In this document: positions 41,110 through 53,462 of the stretch, piece by piece
Layout: each line of letters begins with the position of its first letter
Numbering within the stretch: the first letter of the stretch is position 1
Assembly (NCBI RefSeq): GCF_050947875.1
Contig: NC_134576.1
Location: 54,502,255-54,566,254 of the forward strand
Direction: 5' to 3'
Length of the DNA stretch: 64,000 nt
Origin: Dermacentor variabilis
Taxonomy: Eukaryota > Arthropoda > Arachnida > Ixodida > Ixodidae
Program-made: the position numbers and the translations under genes
The notes under the pieces: generated by a model
The model's database searches: none
What the model was told of the DNA's origin: nothing
The model's input: only the letters and a program-made list of their open reading frames with translations

Positions 41110-43020
41110 AGCCACCGACCTCGACGTGGTGCTCGACGGCCACAGAGTAAGCGCATTAGTAGTCACAGGAGCCGACTAGAACCGAGGTTGAATAGCGCGA
41201 ATAAAACAAGGACACGAGGAAACAAATACCACAGACAAGCGCTGACTGCCAACTGGAGCCAACTAAAACCGACAACTCTGTCATGAACGGACCCTTTGCC
41301 GCCAAGTTGAGGAAAGTTAAGGCTGTGTGGGAAAGCCCCCAAATTCGGACCGCTGGAGGACACCTAATAAAGCCGACTGGAATATGCACCGCATAAATTA
41401 CAGTTCTTGACCGGACCTACCCTGGCACCTTCGTTATCCTCCAATAGTGTTCACGAGACGTCATTCTTGGCATGGACTTTCTGAACCATCACAGTGAAAT
41501 CATCAGCTTGCAGTAAAGGTCAACAACGCTAACCTAAGATCAAGTGATACCGCCGGAGAGCGCTCGTAGTCACCATGCCTTGAGAGTACTTTAGGACCAA
41601 GGGAACATCCTGCCTTGCTCCACCACTGTCATTTCCGTCGGCAGCGAAGCACCCGCAGACGTAGAAGGCATCATTGAGGGCGACCAACTTCTACTGCAAA
41701 ACCATGAAATTTGCGTCACAAGCGGGATCGCTCGACTTCACGGTGGAAAAACGAAAGTGATGCTGACAAACTTCAGCCAGAATTTCAAGCACATTAACAA
41801 GCGCACGACGATCGCATACATCGGGGAAATTGTGGAAGCCAGCAATGCGTTTGTCCTCTCGGGTTCTGCCACATCTACCCCCACGACCATAGTTTCCGAA
41901 CCAGACATCGACATAAATTCATGCCTACCCATGAGTAAGCAGGAACAGCTCAGAAGCCTTCTCTGACGATACAAAGATTGCTTTTCGATGTCATCGAGGG
42001 TTCGACATACACCAGTAGCAAAGAACCGCATAATAACCGCAGAGTGCGCTCGACCACTCCGCGAGAGCCCTTATCGAGTTTCGACGCGAGAACTTGAAGC
42101 TATTAGGCAACAAGTCGACGAAATGCCGCGAGACATCATCCAGCCGTCGAAAAGCCCGTGGGTAGCTCCTGTAGTCTTCGTGAAGAAAAAGGACTGAACC
42201 CTACTCTTGTGCGTCGATTATCGTTGACTGAACAAAATCGGGAACCAATATGTATTATGCCCCCTGCTACGGATAGACGACGCATTCGCTGGGCTCTGCA
42301 ACGCTAAGTACTTATCGTCGATGGATCTCAAGACTGGATACTGGCAAATAGAAGTTTAAAACCGCCTTCATAACACCAGACAGCCTCTATGAGTTCAAGG
42401 TTATGTCATTTGGACTGTGTTCGGCGCCTGCGATGTTCCAGCGCGTGATGGACATGGTTTTAGCAGGATTGAACTAGCAGACCTGTATCGTTTACTTGGA
42501 TGACGTTGTCGTCTTCACAATAAATTTGGACGATCACCTTAGGTGGCTTGCGACAGTACTAGAAGCCATCAAGCCATCAGGGCTCACTCTGAAGCCAGAA
42601 AATTGCCGCTTCGCTTACGATGAGCTTCTGTTCCTGGGCCACGTTATCAGCAAATCTGGAGTCCGCCCCGACCTGGAGAAGACAGCTGCCATCGCAAGGT
42701 TCCCGCAGCCCAAGAAGGCAGTGCGTAGATTCCTTGGCATGTCTGCCTACACAGGCGCTTTGTCATGGACTTATCACGCTTCACTGAGCCCTTGACACAA
42801 CTAAATGCGATGTCGAGTTCAAGTGGAAAACGCTGCAGGTGGACGCATTTGAAGAACTCAAACGACGCATGCAGTCGCCACCGGTACTTGCGCACTTCGA
42901 CGAGGACGCCGATACCGAAATTCACACTGACGCCAGTAGCCTAGGCTTCAGTGTCGCCCTAGTCCAGCGGAAAGACTAGCTTAAACGGGTGACAGCTTAC
43001 GCTTGCCGGTCATTTTTAAG
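41110..43020 (+). pseudogene. Gypsy protease, reverse transcriptase and RNase H, badly decayed
   Basis: A protease-like DGHRVSALVVTGAD near 41134-41178, where the catalytic D is V. A roughly 95-bp foreign insert follows (about 41177-41271), after which NSVMNGPFAAKL-like sequence resumes. RT pieces: VSTRELEAIRQQVDEM (42079), VAPVVFVKKKD (42164), YLDDVVVF (near 42493), LGHVISKSGVRPDLEK (42634). RNase H-like IHTDASSLGFSVALVQ lies near 42919. Confidence 0.8.
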
Positions 43021-43559
43021 AGCGAAGGCAGTCCAGAGGGCTCGCGAGAGGACCGTCAGGTTTCACCTGATGATCCCTGAGTGGGCCTAGCCAGGTGACG
43101 TAGAGTTTGCCTGCGTCTATAGTGGACCAAATAAAGTTGTTTCACTCACTCACCGAAAAGGAATGGCTCACCATCATTTGATATAAAGCGAAATTCCGCC
43201 CTTGCCTATATGGTAGGCCGTTCAAAGTCGTCAGTGATCATCACGTGTTGTGTTAGCTAGTGAACTTAAAGGACACTTCAGGACGGCTGGCGCGGTGGCG
43301 CCTAAGACTGCAAGAATATGATATCACTATAACCTACCAGTCCGGACGAAAAACTCTGATGCCGACTGCCTATCACGCGCCCCCATTGACTCGCCGCCTC
43401 AAGATGACGAGGATGACGACGCCTTCCTTGGAATAATAATGGCGGAAGACTTCGCCTGAGGGCGGCGAGCAGATCCGGATCTAAAACGCCTCGTCGAGTA
43501 TTTGGAAGGGAACACCGACGTTGTATCTAGGGCATTTAAGTGAGGATTGTCTTCATTCT

Positions 43560-44690
43560 AGCTTGAAAACAACCTACTCATAAAGAACTTCTCACCAGTC
43601 CGCACGAACCTTCTTGTTGTTCCGTCAGCGCTGCGTCCAGAATTACTGCATGCCCTACATGACGATCCGACCGCTGGACACTTCGGATTTTCCCGGGCGC
43701 TATCGAGGATACGGGAAAAGTATTACTATCGGCGCCAGACTACAAACGTCGCCCGTTACGTCAAGAGATGCCGAGACTGTCAGCGACGCAAGACACCACC
43801 GACAAGGCCAACGGGATTACTACAGTCGATCGAGCCTCTTTGCGGACCATTTCAGCAGGTCGGGATGGACTTGTTGGGACCCTTTCCGACGTCAACATCC
43901 GAAAATTAGTGGATCGTCGGGGCGATGGACTACCTTACCCGGTTCGCTGAGACCACAGCTCTGCCGAAAGGTAGCGCAGCCGAAATGGCGAAATTTTTTC
44001 ATCTAGAACATCTTGCTGGGACATGGCGCCCCTAAAGAGAGAGGAACGACCTTTACAGCGGAGCTCAGCCAAGCAATTGTCAAATACAGGCAGACAAACC
44101 ACAGGAGGAGAACTGCCTACCACCCGAACACGAATGGTCTTACGGAGCACTTGAATAAGACCCTCGCCGACATGCTAGCAATGTACGTCGACCTCGAACA
44201 CAAGCCCTGGGATGCCGTCCTGCCGTACGCAACCTTCGCTTACAACACGGCGGTACAAGAATCAACACAGATCCCGCCGTTTAAGCGGGTTTACCTCAGG
44301 AGCCCGACGACAATCCTCGACGCCATGCTGCCACACGTCACCGACGAAGAGAATCTTGACGTCGCCACATATCATCAGCACGCCTAAGAAGCCCGACAGC
44401 TCGCCCGCCTTCGGATCAAGAATCAGCAGAGGTCCGACAGCCGACACAACCTTCGACGGCGCTACATCGAGTACCAGCCTGGTGACCACGTTTGGGTTTG
44501 GACCCCAATATGCTGACGAAGACTTAGCGAGATGCTTTTACACCGCTATTTCGGACCCTACAAGATAACCCGAGGCATTGGCGCGCTGGACTATGAGGTC
44601 GTGCCAGACGGCATTTCGCTATCACAGCGGCGGCGCTCACGACATGAAATAGCCCATGTTGTGCGACTTAAACCGTGCTACCAGCGGTAA
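43560..44690 (+). pseudogene. Gypsy integrase, decayed
   Basis: Zinc-finger region around 43640-43800 in shifting frames, and a core with TAYHPNTNGLTEHLNKTLAD (44116-44175), DAVLPYATFAYNTAVQEST and a GPYKI-like C-terminal module near 44550. Stops and shifts throughout. Confidence 0.75.
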
Positions 44691-44874
44691 CGAACTTTGG
44701 GAGTTTGCATAGCTGAATTCTGCCCTTCATTTTCTTTATTTTTGGGCTCTATTATACTTCCGACTTTGTTTCTTTGTTGTTTTGTTACTGTTTAGCAAGT
44801 GTTCTTTTTTTTTTTTTTTTCGCTCTCCGGTTATGTTCGCGGCATCGAGACATTGCTTTTTGAGAGGGGGTCAT

Positions 44875-45274
44875 TGCCACGTGTTCTTTTTCGAGTGAGC
44901 GCTTTTCACGTTCTAACAAATGTTATCCCTCAGCGCGGGACGCGCCCGCATGTATCGGAAGTCCCTCTAATGTTTTCGATGGTTATGTTGCCACCGGAGC
45001 TTGTGTAACCTGATTGTATGACCGACGCAAATTCTGTAAATGTTTCTGGAAGACACGCGGGCACCGCCGATTACTCTGGAGCCTTCGATGACTCGCGTAT
45101 AAAAGCCGACGCGTTTGACCGGCACAGCAGATTTTCGGCGATCGCCGACTGTGTTAGTCGCTGTCGTTATTCCTTGAGTGTAGTCTACTTTCGAGGGCAC
45201 AGGTTCGCCCAATAAAATGCTAGTTTCCTCACTCCCAGTTTCGCTGCATTCTTGACCGTCACTACCACGTGACA
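44875..45274 (+). repeat. 3' LTR of gypsy element
   Basis: TATAAAAGCCGACGCG box near 45097-45112 and CCCAATAAAATG near 45209. About 400 bp against 408 bp for the 5' copy, with many substitutions, so an old insertion. Confidence 0.85.
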
Positions 45275-45309
45275 ATGTTGCTTGGCATTTTCATTCAAAT
45301 GCGTGTTAC

Positions 45310-45810
45310 TTGCTGCTGTTTTCTCGCACCAAAGGTAGTGGGTCCGAGTTCGTTAATTAACTATACGTTAATGAATTGTGTCATAATTCGTCCTAATTAC
45401 TACCAAAGGTCTCGGATTTCAATCCCACCAAAGGTCGTTGGTTTGAGCGCCTTAACTCTATCCTAATTAACTATTAACTGCATCCTAATTAACACCTGAG
45501 GTAGTGAGTTCGACTCTCGAGCTTCACGATGTCAATTGGAATCAAAGTGACATCGTGAATTCGAGAGTCGTACCCATTCGCCCATATATCAAAATGGTTT
45601 TGACTCCCACCAAAGGTCGTTGGTACGAGTGCCTTAGCTCTAAGCCTGATTCACTGGCCCTTAATCAGATTTGCCTTAATTAACACCACAGGTCGTGGGT
45701 TCGAGTGCCTTAATTCCAAATGAACTGTTCCTTAATTCACTTTGTCGTAATTAACGCCGAAGGTCGTGGGTTCGTCTCCCACCTAATGTCGGGGGTACGA
45801 CCCCCAATTT
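45310..45810. repeat. Irregular array of B-box-like motifs
   Basis: At least seven copies of a unit near (A)CCAAAGGTCGTGGGTTCGAG occur at about 45332, 45400, 45427, 45494, 45608, 45684 and 45754, separated by AT-rich CCTAATTAAC spacers. The GGTTCGA core resembles the tRNA T-arm (pol III B box). Not a tRNA gene, since no A box or cloverleaf was found. Confidence 0.7.
45511..45570. repeat. Near-perfect hairpin within the B-box array
   Basis: CGACTCTCGAGCTTCACGATGTCA (24 bases at 45511-45534) pairs with 45548-45570 with one or two mismatches, 13-base loop. Confidence 0.85.
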
Positions 45811-46463
45811 TGATGCCCTTTAATTTTGGCGCCATAAGGCTACACCACTATGCAACTCAATTCCACGAATCTGTACACTTCCAATTCCTAGGAAAGCGAG
45901 CACGTATATTCACCAAGGCTGCTGACAGGTCCGCGCCGCCCATCTCACCACACCACCGCACACTACGTACGACGGAATTCCTGCCCATACACTGGAGCGA
46001 ATGGTTACCGCAGTAGTGGCCTCATCGCATTCGTTCTCAAATTCTAATGTAAACGTGCCAACTGCCATGGATGCTGAAGTGCAGGTCATTGCAGACGCCG
46101 TCTGACAAACCGCGCACGACGCCGACGCAATTACTACACGATCCGACAGCCAAGGCGCGCTTAAAAATCTCGCGCAAAACTTTCTTCCATGGCGCTTTCG
46201 TGCTCACCTAAAAACACAGCCGTCTCCAATACACACCACCCGGCACTCTTGGAAAGGATTCCCGGTAATCAGGTGATAGAAGACAACGAGCAAGCTCATT
46301 CGCTAGCCCGCCATACCGAGCAGCTCACCTCGGTGGCCAGAAGTCTATTCCCCTAAAGCTTGTCGAGCTCAGCACGGCTATGCCGCGTTCGACTCAAATA
46401 GGCCCGCGAATCCAGCATGCTTCTACCACTCTGTCATACTTTTCCCCACGCGCGGGAGCATTT

Positions 46464-46740
46464 TAACGCGATAGCGTTAAGGAGCTCGTGTCGCAGAAAA
46501 GCTGGCGTCGGCGTCGGTGTCAGCGTCCGCGGCGTTGGCCGTGAGCGATAAATCATGGCAGGCACTTCATAAACAAAAAGCAACTTCCTAGATGGGCTGG
46601 GTGGGAATCGAACCAGGATCTCCGGAGTGTGAGACAGAGACGCTATTACTCAGCCACGAGTTCGATGCTTCAAAGCGGTACAAAAGTGCCTCTACTGAAT
46701 GCGGTGTTGCCTTACAAACGGGCCGTAGAAAGTGATACTG
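46464..46740 (-). mobile_element. tRNA-derived SINE (Ruka-like)
   Basis: On the minus strand a tRNA-like head has an A box TGGCTGAGTAAT (46645-46656) and a B box GGTTCGATTCC (46604-46614), spaced as in pol III genes. The body follows with TTGCTTTTTGTTTATGAAGT and a GC-rich segment of GACGCCGAC-type repeats, ending CTCCTTAACGCTATCGCG. This matches the layout of the Ruka SINE described from Rhipicephalus, as I recall it. Boundaries are approximate. Confidence 0.8.
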
Positions 46741-48148
46741 CGGTGTATATCGGTAATTATGACCATGTAACTTACAGAAGTCGCAGTTACACGAGTAGCG
46801 AAGTGCGTTTCCACTACATTTCTTCTGCGCTTTCCGCACACGCAGAGCCATCTTGCGGCAAACACAGAAGACCCCCTCCTCTCAATGTACGGCGCTGCCC
46901 CGACGAAGGCGCGCCACGCGCGCATTGGGGCTGTGCGGGGACCGGTGCGAGGCGCGTCGCGGCCCGGACACCCTCTCCCCTGACGACGCTTCGCCATGCT
47001 CCCTCATGGGTTGCATAATCAAGCGTCCTTCCTTTCTTTAGATCACTATCTTTCTATCTCTCTGCCCGTGGCGATCACGACGTTTGGCTGGCGTACATCG
47101 TTTCTCCCTCCGAGACACCGAGTTCTTTGGTTCGTTCCGCTTGCTCAGGCGCACGTTTCGTTGCCGCGCCGAACGCTGCGTTGCTCTACGCTCACCGCGT
47201 GATTGGTAGGTGAAAAGTCCGACGCGGGGGCGCCTCGTAAGTGATCGCTGCGCCGCAGCGCATTGTGTTACACCCCTTGGCGGGTCGACGGGAACGCTGT
47301 CGCGTTCCATTCTTGAAGGCGAAGCTTAAGCGTCCTCCAATTTTTTATTCCTACAATCAGCGACCACAACTCTCCCTAACGATGCAATCATTATTCACAC
47401 TGCGCGCTTTCCAGTCCACACAATCTGTCAGGTCTGGGGGCAATGATAACGAGAACAAGGTAAAAGCGCGAGCGAACGTTTCGACTAGTGGACTTAGAAT
47501 TTTTCAAGGTCTTGAAAAAGACAAGCCCACTTGTCAAAGCGTTGGCTCCGTCATGAAAAAGTCAAGTACACTTGTTAAAGCGTTGGCTCCCGCTTTTACC
47601 TTGTTCTCGTTTTGCTCATCGTCTTGAATTTTCATCTTCGCCTTCTTGGTGTTTTCCCTGGAAGTCTGTGGGCAGCAACTTAATGTCGTACACGGGTATA
47701 CTGGGAATTTCCCCGAGCACTCTCATCCTACGTTATAACACACACCAACTTACCTACTTACCTACCTTACTTACCATACTTACCTGATGGCGCGCTCGCC
47801 GGTGATCATAACAGCCCCACGCCTATGCCTTACACCTGCGCTAGCTGGCCCGCAGCACCTGAAGACCTGTGCCAGAATCTGTGCCTCCTCCTATTGCGTT
47901 ACGTCCACCACATCCACAGTACGGTGACACTCATCGCTAGTGGATGGTTGCATGGACGGATGCTATGAGCGTCCTCTTTGGAACGGGGCGTTGGGTTGCG
48001 CGAACAAGCTCTTCTTTTTGTATTGCCTCATAAGGAAAAAAATGAAAAGTAAAAAGCGAATATTTCCAACCCACGACACCCAACACCATGAAGCACTACC
48101 TCTAAAAGGGGGGACGACTCACACTATAGTGATATAGTGCACTATAGT
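46741..48148. other. No gene recognised
   Basis: Contains a GC-rich block (46860-47340) that looks like a common dispersed repeat and a (CTTA)n run near 47748-47785. No coding evidence. Confidence 0.45.
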
Positions 48149-48424
48149 CGCCATCATCATAATCAGCCTCTTTGAGTCCACTGCAGGACGAAGGCCTCTG
48201 CCTGTGATCTCCAATTACCCTTGTCCTGCGCCAACCGATTCCAACTTGCACCTGCAAATTTCCGAATTTGATGATCCCGCCTAGTTTTCTGCCGTCCTCG
48301 ACTCTGCTTCCCTCCTCGTGGCACTCATTCTGTAACTCTAATGGTCCATCGGTTATCCACCCTCCACATTACATGGCCTGCCTATGCACCATCGTTCCCC
48401 ATCTTGATGTCAATTAGAAGATAG
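48149..48424 (-). mobile_element. 3' fragment of an RTE-like LINE
   Basis: Begins with a CATCATCATAATCAGCC tail and then the same layout as the 3' end of the copy at 19253 (CACTGCAG..GAAGGCCTCT.., CATCGGTTATCCACC). More diverged than that copy, so a different subfamily. Noncoding now. Confidence 0.7.
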
Positions 48425-50654
48425 GCTATTGGCGGCGAGGAGTTACGGAGTCGCCATCTATCGGAAGCGCCTCGCTGGCGTAGTATGAGGGATCACGTGG
48501 CGCGCTCCTCATCGGTTTTGCTGTCAGCGCTCATCGAAAACACCACGCGCGAGCTCTCCCGGACATTTCTGTAAGTACTTTCGAAACGAGAGAAGTTTAT
48601 TACTGTCCAAATAATAATGTTGGACAAACTGAAAGCACACAATCGTTTACAGACGCTATCTCTTTACCGAATACGTACAGTGAACGCCACTGCGCGCGGT
48701 CGCCGCGATGGAGTCTCCCGAACCGGCTTCTTGCGTGAAAGGTAGGTAAACGCTGAGAGCACACTATATGAAATATGTTCTTATAATGTTTGTATAACTA
48801 AATGGAGCGTAATAGAATGAAGCCTCAATGCAGCGATCGCACAGATTCGCAGCGACCGACTGCGCGTCTGCATGCTTGTCCGCGCACTGTTTCGTTTTCT
48901 CCGCGCGCGCGTTTTCGCACCGTGCCATGAGCTTTAGGCCGCAGAATATGAGCATTTGACAGTATACAAGCAACCATTGTTGCGTGGGCGCTATCACAGC
49001 TGTTAAAAAATAATTTCATTGCAGAGACTTCGACGCCTACGGGGACTGTGATTTGCCGTCGCGACGATTCAATCTTTTTTTTTTCTTCTAAATTCTTTGA
49101 CCTTTCAATACTATTTCTCGAGTTGCGTCGCACTGTATGTTTATCGGTGTTCTCAGCGTGCAATTTCCCGCTGCTCCTTTTTTGTAATTTAGTGCATTAA
49201 TTCATAACACAAACATGACCATATGCCATGCTTTCTTTAAATGAGCTTCTTACCGCTGCCTTTCAACTCCACTGAACTTGCCAGTATCTATAGCATCGAC
49301 AAGTTCATAGACCAAACCATCACGACATTAGTCGGGCAGCGGGCTCGGGCGAGCGTCTCAGTGCGCGTTTTCAGAACATCGCAGACCGGGCGCCGTAGCA
49401 GAAATCTTCCTCGCGTCTGTGCTTGCTGCATACCCGAGTTGTAGCCGATGACTGTTTGCCGGTTTTATGTTTCGCGAGCCAAGCTTCACGCAGCTTCTTG
49501 TCCTGCGGCTACGTGTGAATAAGGCTGACACCGGCCTCCGTTACATGCGTCCGGCCCTGCGGCACCGAGTAGTAGCCTATCATGTGGCGCGCCTTCAAAG
49601 GCAGCCACTACCTATTGTAGTGCTTTCAAGCGTCGTAAAAGAGACACTCGAAGCGGGAAAATTTCGCCACTAAATGAGGACCGCAGCGTACGAGAGAATT
49701 TAAACTCGTTTTCAGCTCGCTTCGGCGCGCCAGAAGCAGCCGACGCGGCCGCTATGTCCACGTGATCCCTCCTAGCACGTCACGCCGACGGTGGCGCCAG
49801 CTTTTCCAGTGGTGGAGCTCGAGGCCAATACCGTTTGCTTTCTGTTCCACACCGCTCTCTTCCTGCCTCTTAACGTTAAAGCCTCACATCCTTCGTTCCA
49901 TCGCTCTTTGGGCGGTCCTTGACTTGTTCTCGAGCTTCTTCGTCAACCTCTAAGTTGCTGCCCCATATATGTTGGCGCCATATATATATATATATTAGAA
50001 TTCAGTTATTGTGCACCTTTTTGGGGTAGTCATGCAGTTAAATGTTCTTCGTTCCTTGTTGAATGAACCTCTCTGACGCCAACTTGGGTCGCTGTCTATG
50101 TATGTTCCGCTCTCTAACGGTTTAAAAATCCTTTACCTTGCTACGGCGCTCGGCGCAGTCTAACAAGCGGCATATATATTCAAGCCTAGAGCAGATCTAT
50201 CATGATTTTAGAGACGATGAGGACAACGACGATATAACCTGGCACGGGCTGTTCGTTGTGGGCAGTGCTACATGCACATGCGCTTGTAAATGTACACGCA
50301 TATATTCATTCCTGCGCCCCTTTCCACGTAACGTAGCTTAACATAGCGTAACATTCACATATCTGGTAGGCACCCGACTTCGTGGTGGCGTCGCTAGCTG
50401 GCGCAGCGTATTCAATGGGAAGCGCGAGCGAAGAACCTGTCTGCATACAGGCCTCGTAGATGGCGCGCTCCAATGGTGGCAATGCGGTGTGTCACTCGCT
50501 ACATTGCCTCATTGATCATTTCATTAACGTCGACCCATGTCCTGAGGGGCGCTCCGTCGTACTCTTTTTCTTACATTTCCTCGTCATGCTACTTCATTTA
50601 TTTTTTGCCCTTTTGTGCGAATTTGCAAATTTGTGCCTGGTCATTTGATATTTC
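48425..50654. other. Mostly unassigned sequence with one LINE scrap
   Basis: A (TA)n run lies at 49979-49995. The rest shows no gene. Confidence 0.45.
49840..49975 (-). pseudogene. RTE-like LINE fragment
   Basis: On the minus strand GAATWRLTKK-like sequence and RPKSDGTKDVRL correspond to the post-RT region (ETWRLTKRV...RAMERRMMGV) of the RTE copies elsewhere in the window. Confidence 0.5.
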
Positions 50655-50945
50655 GATGTGTGGCCGATACACGTAGTTTACATCAAGTAGTATTACTTCT
50701 ACCTCTACGGCCCGCTTCCGGGCCACTCCTCTATTCCGGATATGAGCCGTCGTTGTGGATCGTCATTACCTAGCTTCCTTTTTATTCTACGGCCCGCTTC
50801 TCGGCCATTGTCGAGCTGTGGGTATGCGCTAATATTTGGAATCAGCATCGACGTTGTCAAATGAAGTGGTGACGCGCTCGTGGAGTGCCGTGCCGTTGAC
50901 CGCTAGTGTAAACGCTTTCTGCGCGCAAGTGCTCTGCATGCTGCC
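50655..50945 (+). promoter_or_regulatory. Conserved upstream region of M13 gene copy 2
   Basis: Aligns with 3545-3857. It carries two GGCCCGCTTC..GGCC motifs at about 50710 and 50787. The match continues to the start codon. Confidence 0.5.
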
Positions 50946-51247
50946 ATGGATAAAGAGAACGCAATCCCCACACCCGTCGCTCCAGTCGCTGCCTCGGACG
51001 CTGCCGTCGCCCCGGCCACCGCCGCCACCGCAGCTGCCAGCGCCCCAAGTGAGGCTGCACTTTCTGCGCCCACCGAAGGGCATGTCGCGGAAGCATCGAT
51101 CGCCGGCGGCGGGGGAAGCTCTATACGCCGACGCAGCTCCAAGCATCAACGAAAAGGAGGAAAGAAACACCACGAGAAGGCGCAGACATCGGACATTGAC
51201 CAATCACAGCCACATCAGCCGCAGCAGCAGCTTACTGGCGTGGATGG
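50946..51247 (+). CDS. Second M13-type gene, exon 1 (partial gene)
   Basis: Starts MDKENAIPTPVAPVAASDAA and contains RRRSSKHQRKGGKKHHEK, paralogous to exon 1 at 3858-4138 but 21 nt longer through extra Ala/Thr codons. It ends at the same GG/GTAAGC donor in phase 2. Function is inferred from the first copy only; the membrane and peptidase exons are not visible in this window. Confidence 0.65.
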
Positions 51248-52419
51248 GTAAGCCGTCGGTAACGGGTACCGCCACCTATTCTTGACCAATAAACGAAGGG
51301 CTGAATCGGTGATGTAACAGGGATGGGCCACCTGCAGCCTCGTAGCTGCTGATGAGCACTTTCTGTATAATAGAGCCAGCGATTGTAGGTTTCATTCGTT
51401 TCTGCTAATGCGATAGGCATTGTTTGATTACTTAAGCCGTTGAAGCGAGCTATTGCCCTTACTACGCGCTTTAAAGCGTGTAGAACTAGCTGGATACCAG
51501 CCTCAGATAGGTATAGCTCTTGCTTTTCTACGTTCATTGAAAAAAAGAAAAAAGAATGCTTCTTTGACTGAGATAAAAGCATTGGCTGATATCTTGATCT
51601 CTCGTACAATTTTCCAAGGCATTCCAGCTTCATCCTAACACCAGTGACATAAATAAGCCCATCCACCTGTATCTATAGAGCTTGAAGCGGCCGTGTTAAT
51701 GCCGCCTCCCGTTCAGTCTTATCGTAGGTTAATGGATTCCTCTAGTAAGATGGTGGTGGTCCACTTCTCTTTTAGGGAATCACTTCCACTCAAGATATTA
51801 TTCTAAACCATCATGGTCCAAAGAGGCTTACAAAAAGATAACTACCTTGGATCGAACGTCACAGTAACATGAAGCGATGGCGCTTTTCTGTGTCTGTCTT
51901 TCCTCAGCTTCATGTTCAGCTTTGTGTCAGAAACAGTATGTATACTGAGACTAAGCACCAACTTGCCCAAGATCAAATTATTTTGGAGCAGTAATACTGC
52001 ATGCCTTTGCATCGGCACGAACCACGAGAATGGGCTAAAGAAGTTAAGAAAGCCTTTGGTTTTAAAAACTTGGCTGCAGACGGACAACGTGTCCATGGTT
52101 GCCTTTCAAATCGGTCATGAATGCCCATCGCCTGTTCGCGTGCGAGCGACAGCTGAATTCTTCGTCACTGCTTTTTGTGCATCAGCATTTTGCTTCCTGG
52201 CGCTCAGCGAATTTGAATGTCCTTTACAGAGGTTGCCACTAACCGCCTCCAGTATTGCTTCGCTGCAGAGAGGTGCAGTAACATATTTGTGGCGAGTTCT
52301 TCGATCGCGTCCTGCCTACGTTTGCGAATTTTTACCAACGCGACAGCTGTGTCGGTTTACTCAACTTGCACGAAAGCTTTTCATACAGCAAGGAAGAGCT
52401 GTGTGCATTTTCGTTATAT

Positions 52420-52777
52420 TGACACGTGCACTTATCTTTATCGGGCGACCACGTTTCGCCGCCTAACAAATGTAATCGCACAGCGCGGGACGCGCCTGCA
52501 TGTATCCGAAGTTTCTGGAAAGTTATCGATGCTTCTACCCGGCTGTCTGTTGTCGCCGAACCTTGTGTCTGGAAGTCTGGAACATTCGACGACTGCTGTA
52601 TAAAAGCCGACGCGCTTGACCCGCTGATCAGATTTTCGACGATCGCCGACCGTGTTCGCCGCTATCGTTGTGCTATAAGTGTAGCCTGTTCTTGTGGGCA
52701 CAGGTTCGCCCAATAAAAGTTAGTTTTCTCTTTCACAGTATTGCTACTGTGTTCTTGAACGTGACCACCACGTGACA
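52420..52777 (+). mobile_element. Solo LTR of the gypsy family at 39280-45274
   Basis: 358 bp, TGACACGTG...CCACGTGACA, with ATAT on both sides (52416-52419, 52778-52781). It has the TATAAAAGCCGACGCG box (52599 on) and CCCAATAAAAG. It sits in the intron of the duplicated M13 gene; the matching place in copy 1 (about 6376-6385) is empty. Confidence 0.9.
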
Positions 52778-52923
52778 ATATAATGCTTCTTGAGATGTCG
52801 TTGTTGCGTCCCACGCTTTAAAGCACCTGGATCATCTACAAGTCGCGACAACTGGTGGCCGCGCCTCGCGGTTTGTGCCAAAAGAAAAATATTTATTTTA
52901 GCTACATTTATAAATGTTTGCAT

Positions 52924-53146
52924 CCCTTTAGGCTGTACCTATTTCCACAACAGTTGTCGTGATCTGTCCCACCCGCCTTTCTTTTATCGCTGCGAGCGCG
53001 GTACTTCCAAGTCACCAACAGCTTGCGCATTATCAGCATACACAGCATTCTCGACAGGAAAGTAGCGAGCGCAGAGTTTTCAAGAAAGGAAATGCAAGCC
53101 AGGCAGATGACAATTGTCGTTGTTGGACAAGCTAAGCCCTAAAGGG
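52924..53146. mobile_element. MITE copy 1
   Basis: Ends CCCTTTAGG in inverted orientation with about 45-bp imperfect TIRs (left CACAACAGTTGTCGTGATCTG, right reversed CAACAACGACAATTGTCATCTG). The interior matches copy 2 at 53648-53876, for example CGGTACTTCCAAGTCAC. Confidence 0.8.
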
Positions 53147-53380
53147 TGCTAACTTGTAAAGAAGTGTAGCGCTACAAGCTGCGTTACCAGCGGGTGCGCT
53201 GAAGTTATCTTCTAATCACGCAGTTCTGTGGCGATATCGAAACCTTTAGCTACGTTTCGGATATCCAGGGCCTGTACTGCGCTTGCCTGTCGGCCTCACA
53301 GTACATCCGCGCATACGTCAAGACAAAGCTCTTTGTTGTCTGATAGACATTGGCTCTGATCGGCGCACTGTCCTTCGCAG

Positions 53381-53462
53381 CGTGACGCAAGCAGCCTCGG
53401 GCACAACGCTGCAGACGTCACCGTCGCTGTCTTCGGACAAGACGCTGTCGCCTCAGTCACCG
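53381..53462 (+). CDS. Second M13-type gene, exon 2
   Basis: 82 nt with acceptor CTGTCCTTCGCAG and donor CCG/GTGAGT, reading VTQAASGTTLQTSPSLSSDK then TLSPQSP. Phase fits exon 1 (GG+C). Differs from copy 1 at about six residues. The next exon should start in phase 0 downstream but was not found. Confidence 0.65.

Larger units (their letters stand above)
39280..45274 (+). mobile_element. Decayed Ty3/gypsy element, both LTRs present
   Basis: The LTRs run 39280-39687 and 44875-45274, each from TGxCACGTG to CCACGTGACA. Between them gag-PR-RT-RNase H-IN pieces occur in the usual order with many stops and shifts. A purine run (GAGAGGGGG, 44862-44870) precedes the 3' LTR. No convincing target duplication (GTAT before, ATGT after), so flanks may have changed. 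Confidence 0.85.

Noticed and set aside
45310..45810. CRISPR-like or tRNA cluster reading of the repeat array
   Set aside because: Units and spacers are irregular, the genome is eukaryotic, and no A boxes are present.
46593..46668. tRNA gene candidate on the minus strand
   Set aside because: A and B boxes are present but the arms do not pair well and it is joined to a SINE body.
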